Origin: Onthophagus taurus | Taxonomy: Eukaryota > Arthropoda > Insecta > Coleoptera > Scarabaeidae | Direction of reading: 5' to 3' | Assembly (NCBI RefSeq): GCF_036711975.1 | Contig: NC_091971.1 | Location: 32,371,501 to 32,435,500 of the forward strand | DNA length: 64,000 bases | Translations under genes and position numbers: made by a program | Part shown: positions 41,495 to 51,983 of the stretch, piece after piece | Layout of the letters: every line of letters begins with the position of its first letter | Numbering within the stretch: position 1 is the stretch's first letter | Notes under the pieces: generated by a model | What the model saw: only the letters and a program-made list of their open reading frames with translations | Database searches by the model: none | What the model was told of the DNA's origin: nothing

Positions 41495-41666
41495 AACGAC
41501 CGGTTTTATCGAGAAACAAGATTTACCGAAAATGAAGGCGAAAACCTTAAAAACTTTACGTCCGTTTTAACGAAAACTCTCAAATTAGAGAAGAAATCAC
41601 TAAATCACCGCAAATGTATACCAACTCATTAACGTATTTGTATACTCGCAAATCAAAACTACGCCG

Positions 41667-42745
41667 TCAAACGCTATAAATCATCCAAAAAAGACGGAGC
41701 ACGAGAACAAACGTGTATTGAATCGCGAACTGTTTGAACATGCATTTAACATTTAAAAATGATTTTGGGCATATGGGCACCGCGGCTGTTCTTGACGAAG
41801 CGCATTCTGGAAATCCAATTTTGGGCCAGTTTTTCGAGCATTGCTGGCCGTATGTCACGAATAACACGAACAATGCTGGCCTCCAAGGTGTCAATTGTTG
41901 CTGGTTTATCAGCATAAACCAAGGAAATAATCGAGAGGTGTCAAATCGCAGCACCTTGGAGGCCAATTGGCATATCCATTTCTCGAAATCAACAATTTTT
42001 GATTTCAATAAGTCGATGGTTGCGGTCGCTGTATGGCACGTAGCGCCGTCCTGTTGAAACCACATCTCGCCCGGATCAATATCATCCATATTTTCAAACA
42101 AAAAATCATTGATCATGGTGAGGTAACGATCTCCATTGACTGTAACGCGAGCTCCGACTTTATTTTTGAAGAAATAAGGTCCACCAGCGTGCAAACCACA
42201 CCAAACGGTGCATTTTTCGATGTAAGGGAGTCTGTAGGGTCTGTTGTGGATTGGTTTCACTCCATATGCGGCCCGTTAAGCCAAAAATGAGCCTCATCGC
42301 TGAACACAATTTTGCGATAAAACATCGGATTAGTTTCCAACTGCTCTAGAGTCCAATCGGCGAAAGAACGACGCATATGATGGTCTCGTGGTTTTAATTC
42401 CTGCACCAGCTGGATCTTAAAGGGGTGTAGGCCAAGATCTTTGGGCAAAATTTTTCACGTAGTGGACGGAGAGAGCCCTAATTCCTGCGACCGACGATGA
42501 ATCGATAAATTTGAATCTTCTTCCACGCATTCGTTTACAGCGGCGATATTCTCTTCAGTACGCACATTTCTTCGACGTGTTGATTTTATTGCATCATTTA
42601 GAGAGTATGTGGTATGAAATCTATCCACAGTTCGACGGATGGCTTGCTCAGATGGGTGATTATGTGCGCCATACAAATCACGAAGTCGTCTATAAGTTAT
42701 GCGAATTGATGACATAAATCTGGATAATTTGGTAGCGTTGTTCAA
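41667..42745 (-). pseudogene. mariner transposase, frameshifted
   Basis: Three minus-strand frames tile one transposase: 42745-42455 (N-terminal helix-turn-helix, HPSEQAIRRTVDRF), 42448-42257 (IVFSDEAHFWLNG with the first Asp) and 42260-41667 (KCTVWCGLHAGGPYFF, WFQQDGATCHTA with the second Asp). The third region reads PPRCCDLTPLDYFLW in another frame near 41940, so a further frameshift precedes it. All three catalytic regions are recognisable but the gene has at least three breaks. Confidence 0.85.
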
Positions 42746-42875
42746 GCGTCAATCTGTTCATGATAATTTGCCAGAGTATACTGATCATCAATATCAAAAA
42801 GTGAGCGCAATATCACAGTTCGTTTTACAGTTAACCCTTTCGTAAGTTCTATCTAGCTTAAAAAAACACCCTCTA

Positions 42876-43650
42876 CAATACCCTTACAATACATGTGAAA
42901 CTATCAAAAATTCCAACAATACTTTTTTTTTAAAGTTCTTAAACAGATTATGAGTGCGATAGTTAATAAAAGATTTGCATACAGAAAGACCTTACTGTAC
43001 GGAATCATAATCTTTTGAAACAAGCCTGGGCTAAGTTCGGAAAGAGGAACTGTTGGTCGTATGATGGGCGAATTTATGTTAAGAACATTCAGATAAAATT
43101 AATGTCCAGCCCTAGAGTCGATTTTCATAGATTAGGGTGGAAGAAACCGGTTAGATTTATATTACGGCGAGATTTTACTTAACGTTTGTATTTTTTTTTA
43201 ATTAAAATAAAATCAGGCTAATAAAGGTTAACACCAGCGATGAATTTTTGAAATAAATTTATTTACAATTGAGATGACGTCAAAACCTTGTTTATAATAC
43301 CTTCGGGGTTGAGTTAACAGTCGAGTTTGGTGCCTTGTAGTTTGCCTTGAATCGGATGATATTGGAGTTTATTTTTGAAATTTGTAATTTTGAATAAATT
43401 TTGGAAAAAATACATTTAGTGGATTTTCGTTTTCTTCGTTTTACAAATTTAAAGCCGCTCAACAACTTAGGCGTAAGAAACAAGTTTTTTTTTAATAAAA
43501 TTTCGACGCTAATCAGATATTTATATTTTTATTTAGTTTCTTTTCCTTTTGTTGCCGACTTTTCCTGAGTAAATTTCAAATCTAAAAATTAGATTCAAAT
43601 GGGTGGATTGATTCATTGAAGGAGGAGATAATTAACGAAGGTTTAGCCAC
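42876..43650. other. Unassigned interval
   Basis: AT-rich, short frames only. No TIR, RT or transposase motif was seen. Confidence 0.4.
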
Positions 43651-43658
43651 GTTGACCA

Positions 43659-43952
43659 TAAAGTCCCTAGATTTACAAAGTACCGCGGTTCATGAAGCCT
43701 ATTTTCGAGCCAAAATGGCGGTTTGACAGCTTGTCACTGCATCTCACCACTTATTTACAAAAATATTGCCGTCTTGTTGTCTTTGGAGTTGCAAAAATGG
43801 CAGTAAGAAGGACTTTCGACTCTTCAGAGTACCACGAGAAAAAAAGAAAGGAAATTTGGCGTAATGTTTTGGTTTGTAGTTTTAAATTTCCCGCTTGACT
43901 TTCGAGCCAAAATGGCGTCAAACCGCGGTACTTTGTAAATCTAGGGACTTTA
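43659..43952 (+). mobile_element. P-element-like MITE with THAP exon
   Basis: The element has inverted ends of about 31 bp beginning TAAAGTCCCTAGATTTACAA at 43659 and complementary to the end at 43952. The flanking 8-mers GTTGACCA and GTTGACAA match at 7 of 8 positions. Inside, plus-strand codons at 43770-43850 read CCLWSCKNGSKKDFRLFRVP, the N-terminus of a THAP zinc-finger domain. THAP plus 8-bp duplications plus 31-bp TIRs is the P-element pattern. A short sequence, TTTCGAGCCAAAATGGCG, is repeated directly at both sides of the THAP part. No transposase core is present. Confidence 0.7.
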
Positions 43953-43979
43953 GTTGACAACGCTTTCGTTCGCCATCTA

Positions 43980-45142
43980 CAGGTTGTATCTGAATGACTG
44001 CAACAAACTTCAAGGGGTGATTCTTTAGTGCATTTTAAGGGTACTTTCATATATGAACCATGGGCAACTTCGGCCCCCCTGGGGAGCTGCGCCCCTCCAA
44101 AAATGGCAGAAAATTTTGGTTTAATTTGTTTTTCTCAAAAACCATAAACGCTAGGAAAATGAAATTTGGGGAATATGTTGAACTTATAATAGGGCACGTT
44201 TTGACCCTATTTGTACTTTCATCCTACCCTTCTAAACTACTAAACGTAACCACCCCCTTTACATTTTTGCTAAAATTTTTTGTATGCAGATGATAAATAC
44301 ATTAGAAATATTGTACATAGGTAGATGAAAGTATCCTAAAACTTTTTTGTCTCTCTAAAATTTTCCCAAAAACGACTAATTTTTGAAAAAAAAAATAATA
44401 AAGCAAACACTGCCCGTTAAACAACGGGGTTGTCGATCAAAATTAGGAATGAATTTTTAATGAAAAAATCTTAGTGGACTTTCCAATCTTTATCAGAAAT
44501 ATTTTTGACGTTTAAATGTCAATGTTTTTCTTACTATTATTATTGTTTTTCAAATTAATTTTTGAATAAAGTTCTATCGCATTTACGATCAAAATTTTAA
44601 ATAAAATAATAATAATAGTAAGAAAACTACTGACATTTAAAAGTCAAAAATATTTCTGACAAAGATTGCAAAGCCTACTAAGATTTTTTCAATAAAAATT
44701 CATTCCAACTTTCGATTAAAACCTTAATTATTTTTTTCTCAGAAATTATTAAATTTTCGAAGGATTTCAGAGAGATAAAAAAGTTTTAGAATAGTTTTAC
44801 CTATCTAACTGAAATTTTTCCAATGTATTTATCATCTTCATAAAAAAAATCTAGGCATAAATTGAACGGGGGTGGTTACGTTTAGTAGTTTAGAAGGGTA
44901 GGTTGAAAGTACAGATAGCATTAAAACGTGCCCTATTATGAGTTAAACATATTCCCTAAATTTCATTTTCCTAGCGTTTATGGTTTTTGAGAAAAAAAAA
45001 TTAAACCAAAATTTTCCGCCATTTTTGGAGGGGTGTAGCTCCTTAGGGGAGCCGAAGTCGCCCATGGTTCATATATCAAAGTACCCTTAAAATTCACTAA
45101 AGAACCCCTTGAAATTTGTTGCAGTCATGCAGATACACCCTG
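43980..45142. mobile_element. 1.16-kb foldback element, nearly palindromic
   Basis: The arms run from CAGGTTGTATCTGAATGACT at 43980 to about 44540 and inversely from about 44590 to 45142 (CAGGGTGTATCTGCATGACT on the minus strand), with TA at both flanks. The two arms share landmarks such as AGTAGTTTAGAAGGGTAG and CATGGGC near 44058 / 45062. Only about 50 bp separate them. No coding sequence was found. Termini resemble Tc1/mariner-type MITEs. Confidence 0.85.
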
Positions 45143-45144
45143 TA

Positions 45145-46130
45145 TATTCATCCTGCGTCATCTCAACTACATTGACGCGAAACACAAAAAAAAACTAGTA
45201 CAGGAAAAGAGGTCGGTTAAACAATTTCGTAATTTATTATTTCGTCCGCCTGATAAAATAACATCTACGTTTACGCCCGGTTTCTCTGATTTGTTAGAAG
45301 AATTAGGATACGAATTTGAATTTTATTTTTTTGTTGATTTTAAAGAAAAAAAAATTTTTGTTCATAAGAAAAGAATTTCATCTACAACTATTGAATTATC
45401 TATTCATTATACATTTGATTTTTGACGGGTAATGACACGCATTACCCATGACTGACAAAGTGTTGAATAATGAAGCCATTATTCCACAGTTCTGACACGG
45501 CCTACTAATAAAAAAATAAAATATTAACAGAAATGAGAGCTTTCTTATATTGAGGTTATGTCTGAAATGTCTATCAAGTTTATTTTTTTTCGTTTTTTTG
45601 ATTTTTCTTTCAAAATTAAATAGTTGTAGATAAAGTATAGTATTCAACTTGCGTATAATGGGTGTTACCCACTCAGATTACAACTTCATCTTCGTGGGTA
45701 ACAGCCGCCATTATACGCTTGTTGAATAATATACTATAGGGTTATAATTTTATTTTATACATACATTCGTAATTTTTGTACCGGTTGTCACGCTGAAGCG
45801 GAATTGTTTTTTTTTTACTTTCAATTTAGAGTTGCTCGCATTTTTTTTTTCACCGTATGTTTGGCCAAATTTCGGTTCCGGATTATTGAATTTCTTTACT
45901 TTACTTACCGCTTCCTTGTACGCCGTCGCGCTGAAAGAAACATATTTAGTAATTATTTTTTTATACACTTACCTTTCAAGTATTATTTTTTTATTATCAT
46001 ATTATTCAGTTATTGCGGGTTGATGTTAATTCTGAAACTACGTGGCGCTCATTGGCAATAAAATTTTAAAAGGGACAGCAAGGCCGTATCCATTCCTTGT
46101 GTTGTACTAGTGACTATCGTTGTTTTTTTT
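45145..46130. other. Interval without recognised gene, one hairpin
   Basis: Only short frames. An imperfect inverted repeat with arms 45635-45672 and 45694-45738 (core GCGTATAATGG and GTTACCCAC) forms a hairpin and may be a small foldback element. Confidence 0.45.
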
Positions 46131-46139
46131 ATATTCATT

Positions 46140-48045
46140 CAAATTTGCCTTCACGTGCATCAGACATACAAGAATATAAATGCACGGAAAGGTCATAATA
46201 CCTAACTGAACAAATTTCGTCCTACAACACTTCGTGAATGCCATACGACCCATTAAGCGCCCTCATTTTCTTTGAACCTCGGAATATATGGTGTGCATGC
46301 GTAGAATGTCCCCAACACAAGACACCATAAGACATGTAACAATAAAAATGTCCGTAATAGGCCATAATTAACATCTCAGGTTCTATTCAATTTTTTTACT
46401 AACTCCATTATGTGACTCTCCCATGTTAATTTTGAATCTAATGTAATTCCCAAATATTTTATGTGAGTCAGGATATGATTGGGCTGTTCTCGATTAAGAG
46501 AAAAGCATATGGTTTGTGTCTTTAACTGATTAACACTAAGCGAATTTGCAGTAAACCAGTCAAAAACAAGCGTACGTGACCTCTCGGATTGTCTTTTAAG
46601 ATCATCGGTTTGTTTGTGTATACCGATGGTAGTCGTGTCATCAGCATACAATATGATGTTCTATTCCGTGATAAACATTTGAGCAGGTCATTCAACTTTC
46701 ATTTGTAATGTTATAATTGCGGAGCCTCTGTAGAAGCAGATCGTGGGAGACGCAGTCAAAAGCCTTGGTTAAATCATAAAAAGAGGTCTCCGCAAATAAT
46801 TTGTTTTCAAAACACCGTTGTATATGACCGACCAGTGCTCCAACTGCCGCGGTTGTCGATCTACCCTTCCGGAATCCATACTGGAACTGATTCAACAAAT
46901 TATTGCTCTCTAAGTAACTTGACAGTTGCCGGTGTAGAGCTATTTCAAATAACTTACCCAATACCGGTACTTGCGTCGTTATTATCTCCTTTTTTAAAGA
47001 CCGGAACAACCCTGGAGATTTTCAAGCAATCGGGAAAAATCGTAGCTTTTATGCATTGATTTATTAGATTACATAGTGCAACAACTATCAAATTCTTTAT
47101 ATGTTTTATAAGTTTAGCGTTAAGTGAAAAGGCATCCCTGCTTGAACTGTTTTTTAACTCACAAATGATATCTCGCAATTCCATGAATTTCGTTGTTTCG
47201 TTGCCTTTTGTACGTTTCTAGAGTTTTTAATACAATTCGTGTTTGCTAACCTTTTACTATTTAAGATAGCATTTTTCTAGACTTTTCTATGCTTATTCAG
47301 CATTTGTTTTGTGACAAGTCGCGGATGTTGCTTATACAGGGACGTTAACATTTTAAGTTTATTCCTCAAATTTCTTATATCCGTGTTGAACCAACGTACG
47401 TTGTGGTTTGCACATTTATTTTCAACTAAAACTTACAAAATTTTTCATTCACGCATTGATTATCATTAACAAAAGAAAAATCAATGTTTTGAACACAATT
47501 ATAAAACTGATACAATCCTTGTATAAGAAGTCTATGTCTAAATCTTGTTTTTGGTATGCGAATTTCATTTTGAATTTTAGAATAAAATGAAATTGCCAGA
47601 TGATCAGACATGCAAGGCTCAATTACGGAGACAGAACAATCAGTAAGATTTGTGAATATATTGTCTAGACACGCGCGGTTGCGAGTGGCCTCAAAGTTTA
47701 TTCGTCTGAGACCATAGGATCCACAGAGGCTGCATAACCGAACGGAATTCCCAGTACCCACATGAAAATGAACATTAAAATCACCTGTCAGTATTATATT
47801 CTTATTTAGATCTAATTTCGATAAAATATCATTTAATTTATCAAGAAACACCTCGAAATTTCCAAGTGGTGAGCGATACACCGTTAATATTTGTGTTTTA
47901 TTTATTATGATATCAGCAGTCTCGATGTCTCTTTCCACACACTGGGCATCCAAAGTAAGCAATTTATATGAAGAAAACGCATTAGATAAGAAAATAGCTA
48001 CACCCCCACGCTCAAAAACTGACTTACAGAATTGAGATACATTTG
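46140..48045 (-). mobile_element. LINE fragment, minus strand
   Basis: The order of minus-strand frames is endonuclease (47962-47426: ITGDFN-like IILTGDFNVHFH, CLDNIFTNL, MSDHLAISFYS), pre-RT (47184-46954: PDCLKISRVVPVFKKGD), RT (47009-46692: FQYGFRKGRSTTAAVGAL, FYDLTKAFDCVSHDLLL) and thumb (46651-46376: MYADDTTTIGI, IKYLGITLDSKLTW). The region between RT blocks with the PQG motif is deleted. It is the same group as the LINE at 51786-56140. Confidence 0.8.
46376..47962 (-). pseudogene. LINE ORF2 fragments (endonuclease and RT)
   Basis: Four out-of-frame pieces of one ORF2, described with the element. The catalytic YADD at about 46648 and endonuclease GDFN at about 47785 are kept. Deletions between 47426 and 47184, and between 46692 and 46651, remove conserved parts. 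Confidence 0.8.
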
Positions 48046-48055
48046 TGTAAGAGAT

Positions 48056-48134
48056 ACATATATTAAAGTACCCTTAAAGTTCACTAGAGAATCACCTCTT
48101 GAAGTTCGTTGTAGTCATTCAGATACACCCTGTA
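48056..48134. repeat. Solo end of the foldback family
   Basis: AAAGTACCCTTAAAGTTCAC through CAGATACACCCTGTA matches the right end of the foldback at 45072-45144. It is a second, truncated copy. Confidence 0.75.
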
Positions 48135-48507
48135 GATATTCCTGAATAATTTTAGTTTTAGTGTTTACTTTCCTACAATTTAATTCTTTTTCTCTTCTCT
48201 CTTAAATTTATATTTAATTTACCTTTATTTGTTATTTTTTGCTATTATTAATTGCTAAGCAGCTTGTTTCTGGTTATACTAATTAGTTTTTGCTATCTCA
48301 ATTATTTAATTATTAATTATATTGTAATGTCGAGACCCTTTCGAGTGAAGCATTTGAATGCATTTGATCGGTGTTGGCTCAGTTTAGTGAAATTAGTGAT
48401 TATTTATTACGAATTAGGCAACGTAAAATTGGGTACTACTGGATTTAATGACTGCAGCCACTTAGGTGAACACTTAAAACATCACGAAAATAGTAAAATG
48501 CTCGTCC

Positions 48508-48565
48508 TGGGGACGTCTCACTACCTACACACACACAGGACCGCACACAATTATTCTTTACACTC
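48508..48565. repeat. LTR-like dispersed block, copy 1
   Basis: Shares TCCTGG.G.CGTCTCACTA and ACACACAGGACCG...CAATTATTCTTTACA with 62985-63038. It lies at the 3' side of the second Gypsy element. Confidence 0.65.
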
Positions 48566-48872
48566 GGCCATTCCTGACATTTCGCGTCCTCGCGAGCCGT
48601 TTAACACACATAGTCCATCAAATATCTCGATTTACGCCACCTTCTCGCAACTTCTTCCTGTTGTTCTTCGTCACCTTTATTCAATCTTCCTGAACTGTCC
48701 TCCACATACTTCATCGTAGTTATATCTTCCTCGGCACTATTCGATTCGAGCATGTTCTCCATCTCACTCTCTCTCTGAATCATTGTCTTCGGTTAAATAG
48801 TCATCAGATTCACTATAATTTTTGTACAATTTCAATTGGGAAACATGTGCAGTTGTGTTAAATTTTCGCCCC

Positions 48873-51434
48873 TCAATATTCACCACTCGGTAATTGTCCC
48901 CTGGAACACCTCAACAATCTGCAATGGTCCCCTATATCTTGGTTGTAACTTTGTAGAAAACCAAGATATAATGAAAACCATATCCCCCACATTGTAATTA
49001 AGTCCCATAAATCTTTTACGATCATAATGTTGTTTGTATTTTTTTTGTTCTTTCTTAATTGTCTCGCGCACTTCCTTTTGTATCTCACTTGCTGGAACCC
49101 ACTCGTTACTATTTTTCGCGATGTTACTGAGTTTATTTGGCAAGGTATTTTTCCGGCCGATTTATTTATCGCTAAGTTCAAATTTAGTTCCACTAATTCT
49201 AGCTTACTGTCCCACTGTTCTTCGCTTTCTGTTTCACACATTAGGGTTGGAACTAACACACGATTTACGCGTTCGACGGTACCTGTCCATTCGCTCGCGG
49301 CCACTGTGAAGAATTGAACGAATGGTGGATACCGTTTTCTGTCACAACCTTTTTAAATCCTTCCGAGGTAAATGACGTACCGCGATCACTAACTATTCTC
49401 GAATGTAACCGGAATTGTCTAATAAAATTGTTCAGAGCACGTACAATGTGTCTTTCACGGCATATAATCTGACAAATTTTGTTAAAGCGTTAATCACTAC
49501 TAACACATACACATTTCTTTTTCGGCTTCGTATCAACGGTCCCAGATGGTCAATATGAATGTTTGGAATGACGGTTGTTTAGGAATTGCAATAGGATGTA
49601 ATTCTCCCGGTTGCTTTCCTCCTGGTGTTTTACTCAATATGCACTCAGCACATGAACGTATATGTATGTCTTTTTACATATGCTCTTATTGCTCCAAACC
49701 AGTATAATCTTAGGGCCGATTTACATCAGACGAGCGAATGCTCATTCTATCCCCACTCTATCATATTCTTTTAGTGTAAACAGATGTAGAGCATTCTTTC
49801 GTTGTTCTGTCTGTGTTCTCAAAGATTCTAGAGAATATTCTAGGAATGTTCGATCGCTTGATGTAAACGGCATTAGAGCGTGCGAACAATTGCTTAGAAC
49901 TTTCTTGCGTGTTCGGATGTGCTCGCTCATCGGAGCGGTCTCTTCAAAGCGTTCTTGTGTTCTAGCCGAATGAGCATTCGTTCGGCTGATCTAAACATCT
50001 ATATGCAAGAATTCTGATTCTCATTTTTGCTCGTTGATATTTTGGTATAAGCGCTAAAAACGCGATTTCGTTTACACTAAAAGATCTAGAAAGAATGCTC
50101 TTGTTCTAGCTCTTTATTCGTTTGGTTTAAATGCACCAGAATACTTTTTACGGTTCTCTCGGTTCCAAAGTGACCTTTCAAATCGTGATGTTGAACAACG
50201 ATACTCTTTCTCATTGATTTTGCTATAACGTACAGTTTTCGCTTTTCCCGGTCTACTTTAACATGCCTCAACAACCTTGATTCCTCCAGTTCGTAAAATT
50301 TCACTTCTTCCTTTTCTAATTTGCTTTGCGTCTTTGATTTCAAAACATTAATTATTCGTCGCAACTCAGGATCGCTAAATTGGATCATCAAAATATAATC
50401 TTCTTCGTTCAGAATCGTAAATACTTCCAACCGCTCATAAACCTCATCCAAGTTTTCACCTGAATCATCTACCGGTGCTCGTGATAAAGCGTCAACATGA
50501 GCCATTCTTTCTCCGGGTCAATATTTCAACTCAATGTCGAACTCTTTACTTCTTTACATTCAAATGTACTATGGCTTGGCAGTCAGTAAACACGGTGAAT
50601 GAGATACCAATCAAGAAATTCCGCAGTCGATTGACACAAAACACGACAGCCATTAATTCTAACTTTGTAGAATGATACTTTTGTTCTACCTTCGACGTCT
50701 TTCGACTGACGTAATAAACTGGATGCAGTGTTCCAACTTCTTGTTCTTGAAGTAACATGCCAGCGATTCCCAACCCACTAGCATCTGTATGTAATTCTGT
50801 TCTTGAGGAGTCAGCATGATATAATTTTAATAAAGGTTCTTCAGTTAAAGATTTCTTCAAATCATCAAACGCCTCTTCTTGACTCGTCGTCCACTCAAAC
50901 GATATCTTACTCTTTGTTAACTCGCTTAACAGTCTCGCTCTAATCGCGTAATTCTTCAATCCCAAACCTTCTTCAGACAACACAAATCTCAGATATTCCA
51001 CCTCCCTCCGACCAAATTCACACTTCGTCAATTTTAAATTTAATTTCGCTTCTCGTAATCGTTCATATACTAGCTTTAATCTTTCTAACATCTCTAACCA
51101 ATCTGCCGCAGGTATTATAATATCATCTAAGTACGACATTAGTACTTTATTTCTCAGTGGACCCAATACCTTCGTCATTAATCGACAAAATTCGTACGGT
51201 CCGTTGGTAAGACCAAACAAAAACCATGCACTCAAATTGACCTGTGCAATCAGACGTAATAAATGCGGTTTTTGGTTTTGCCGCTTCACTTAAGGGTATT
51301 TGTAAATAGCCATGCGCCAAATCCAATATCGAAAATGTTTTAGCGTTAGATAAGTTCTCTAAATGTTCGTCAATGTTAGTAATAGGGAAATTCTTTTTTA
51401 CCATTTGCTGATTTGGTCGACGATAGTCCACCAC
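48873..51434 (-). pseudogene. Gypsy pol: RT, RNase H, integrase, broken
   Basis: 51434-51147 holds the RT fingers (VDYRRPNQQ, FSILDLAHGYLQIPLSE). 51289-50546 holds the palm with LMSYLDDIIIPA (catalytic YLDD), LKLTKCEFGRREVEYL, and RNase H (LHTDASGLGIAGMLLQ). 50505-50140 holds the start of integrase, with a partial zinc-binding region (VVQHHDLKGHFGTERTVKSIL). After the insert it resumes at 49712 (YWFGAIRAYVKRH, CAECI). Later integrase lies at 49304-48873. Frameshifts occur near 51280 and in the integrase. Confidence 0.85.
49713..50143. mobile_element. Non-autonomous insertion in the Gypsy integrase
   Basis: Gypsy codons end at SIL (about 50144) and resume with RLYWF at 49712, so about 430 bp are inserted. 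The ends, GGGCCGATTTACATCAGACG on the left and GGTGCATTTAAACCAAACGA on the complementary right, are imperfect inverted repeats in the style of Harbinger termini. Only one or two bases of target duplication are visible. No coding sequence. Confidence 0.65.
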
Positions 51435-51445
51435 TAACCTCGGTT

Positions 51446-51785
51446 ATATTTTAGCGTTTTAGTACCTTCGGAAAATGTATTACAACTTTTGACGCATAGT
51501 AGCTAGGTTAATAGTATAAATTACGTTATGTTCCTCTTGATTTGCTATTTCTCGAGCAGTGATCACTGGTATGCTTCAGTCAGTGGTTCTTATGTTATCG
51601 TGTTTTTTTAATACAGTTGTATTAAATTAGTTTTAAAAGAAAAACGCGAACAAACAATTAAGTTTAATTCGACTATTTTTGATCTTTCATTTTTTTTATA
51701 TACATCTTTTATATCCCATATGTCCTATACCTAACATTTATAGTTTAGGAGATAATTAGGGTTTTTTTGAAAAATGCACACATAT
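51446..51785 (-). mobile_element. mariner 3' fragment
   Basis: The minus strand of this interval matches the plus strand of 59385-59575 (AGCAGTGATCACTGCTCGAG-type sequence) and of 56752-56835 (AACTATAAATGTTAGGTATA). It is therefore a truncated, inverted copy of the family found at 56658-59870. It abuts the broken Gypsy RT. Confidence 0.65.
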
Positions 51786-51983
51786 CATAATAATAATAAT
51801 AATACTTTATTGGTGATAGCATCAAAATGATTTTCACAGGTCATAAAAGAAAAGAATACAATAAACGCAAAAATGCAATTTTCAATAATAGTAAGTACAC
51901 TAAACGTAGTAATCAGTAACAACAGGTAAGCAAAAGAACAAACAAAAAAGAGAGAAAAAGGCTTCTGGGAGGCGACACACTGG

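Larger units (their letters stand above)
37586..41640 (-). mobile_element. Near full-length LINE with PHD-finger ORF1, inside the mariner
   Basis: The minus-strand LINE starts with a short 5' UTR near 41640, followed by ORF1 (41494-40502), ORF2 (40451 to about 37803) and a 3' tail of TTTA repeats seen at 37586-37610. It interrupts the mariner between the transposase and its 3' TIR. ORF1 is open; ORF2 has several frameshifts. The layout fits the CR1/Jockey superclade. Confidence 0.88.
37482..42873 (-). mobile_element. mariner split by a LINE, upstream of OR-C
   Basis: Ends are inverted repeats with the shared core GGGTGTTTTTTTAAGC, at 37482 (plus) and ending at 42873 (minus). TA lies at both flanks (37480-37481 and 42874-42875). 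The transposase is on the minus strand at 41667-42745. The 3' terminal region of the mariner (37482-37585) is separated from the transposase by a LINE of about 4 kb. Without the LINE the element would be about 1.3 kb, the normal mariner size. Confidence 0.88.
48135..51445 (-). mobile_element. Second Gypsy-type element, minus strand, partial
   Basis: The pol region from RT to integrase lies on the minus strand and is flanked on the low-coordinate side by probable LTR/3' sequence. A block at 48508-48565 recurs at 62980-63038. The RT start is cut at 51445 by a mariner relic. A non-autonomous insertion occupies 49713-50143. Gag and protease are absent. Confidence 0.8.

Noticed and set aside
45804-46061. 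Phe-rich plus-strand frames
   Set aside because: Low-complexity T-rich sequence without a motif, start context or homologue I recognise.
48252-48719. 155-codon plus-strand frame as a host gene
   Set aside because: It overlaps the probable LTR region of the second Gypsy and has no recognisable domain.
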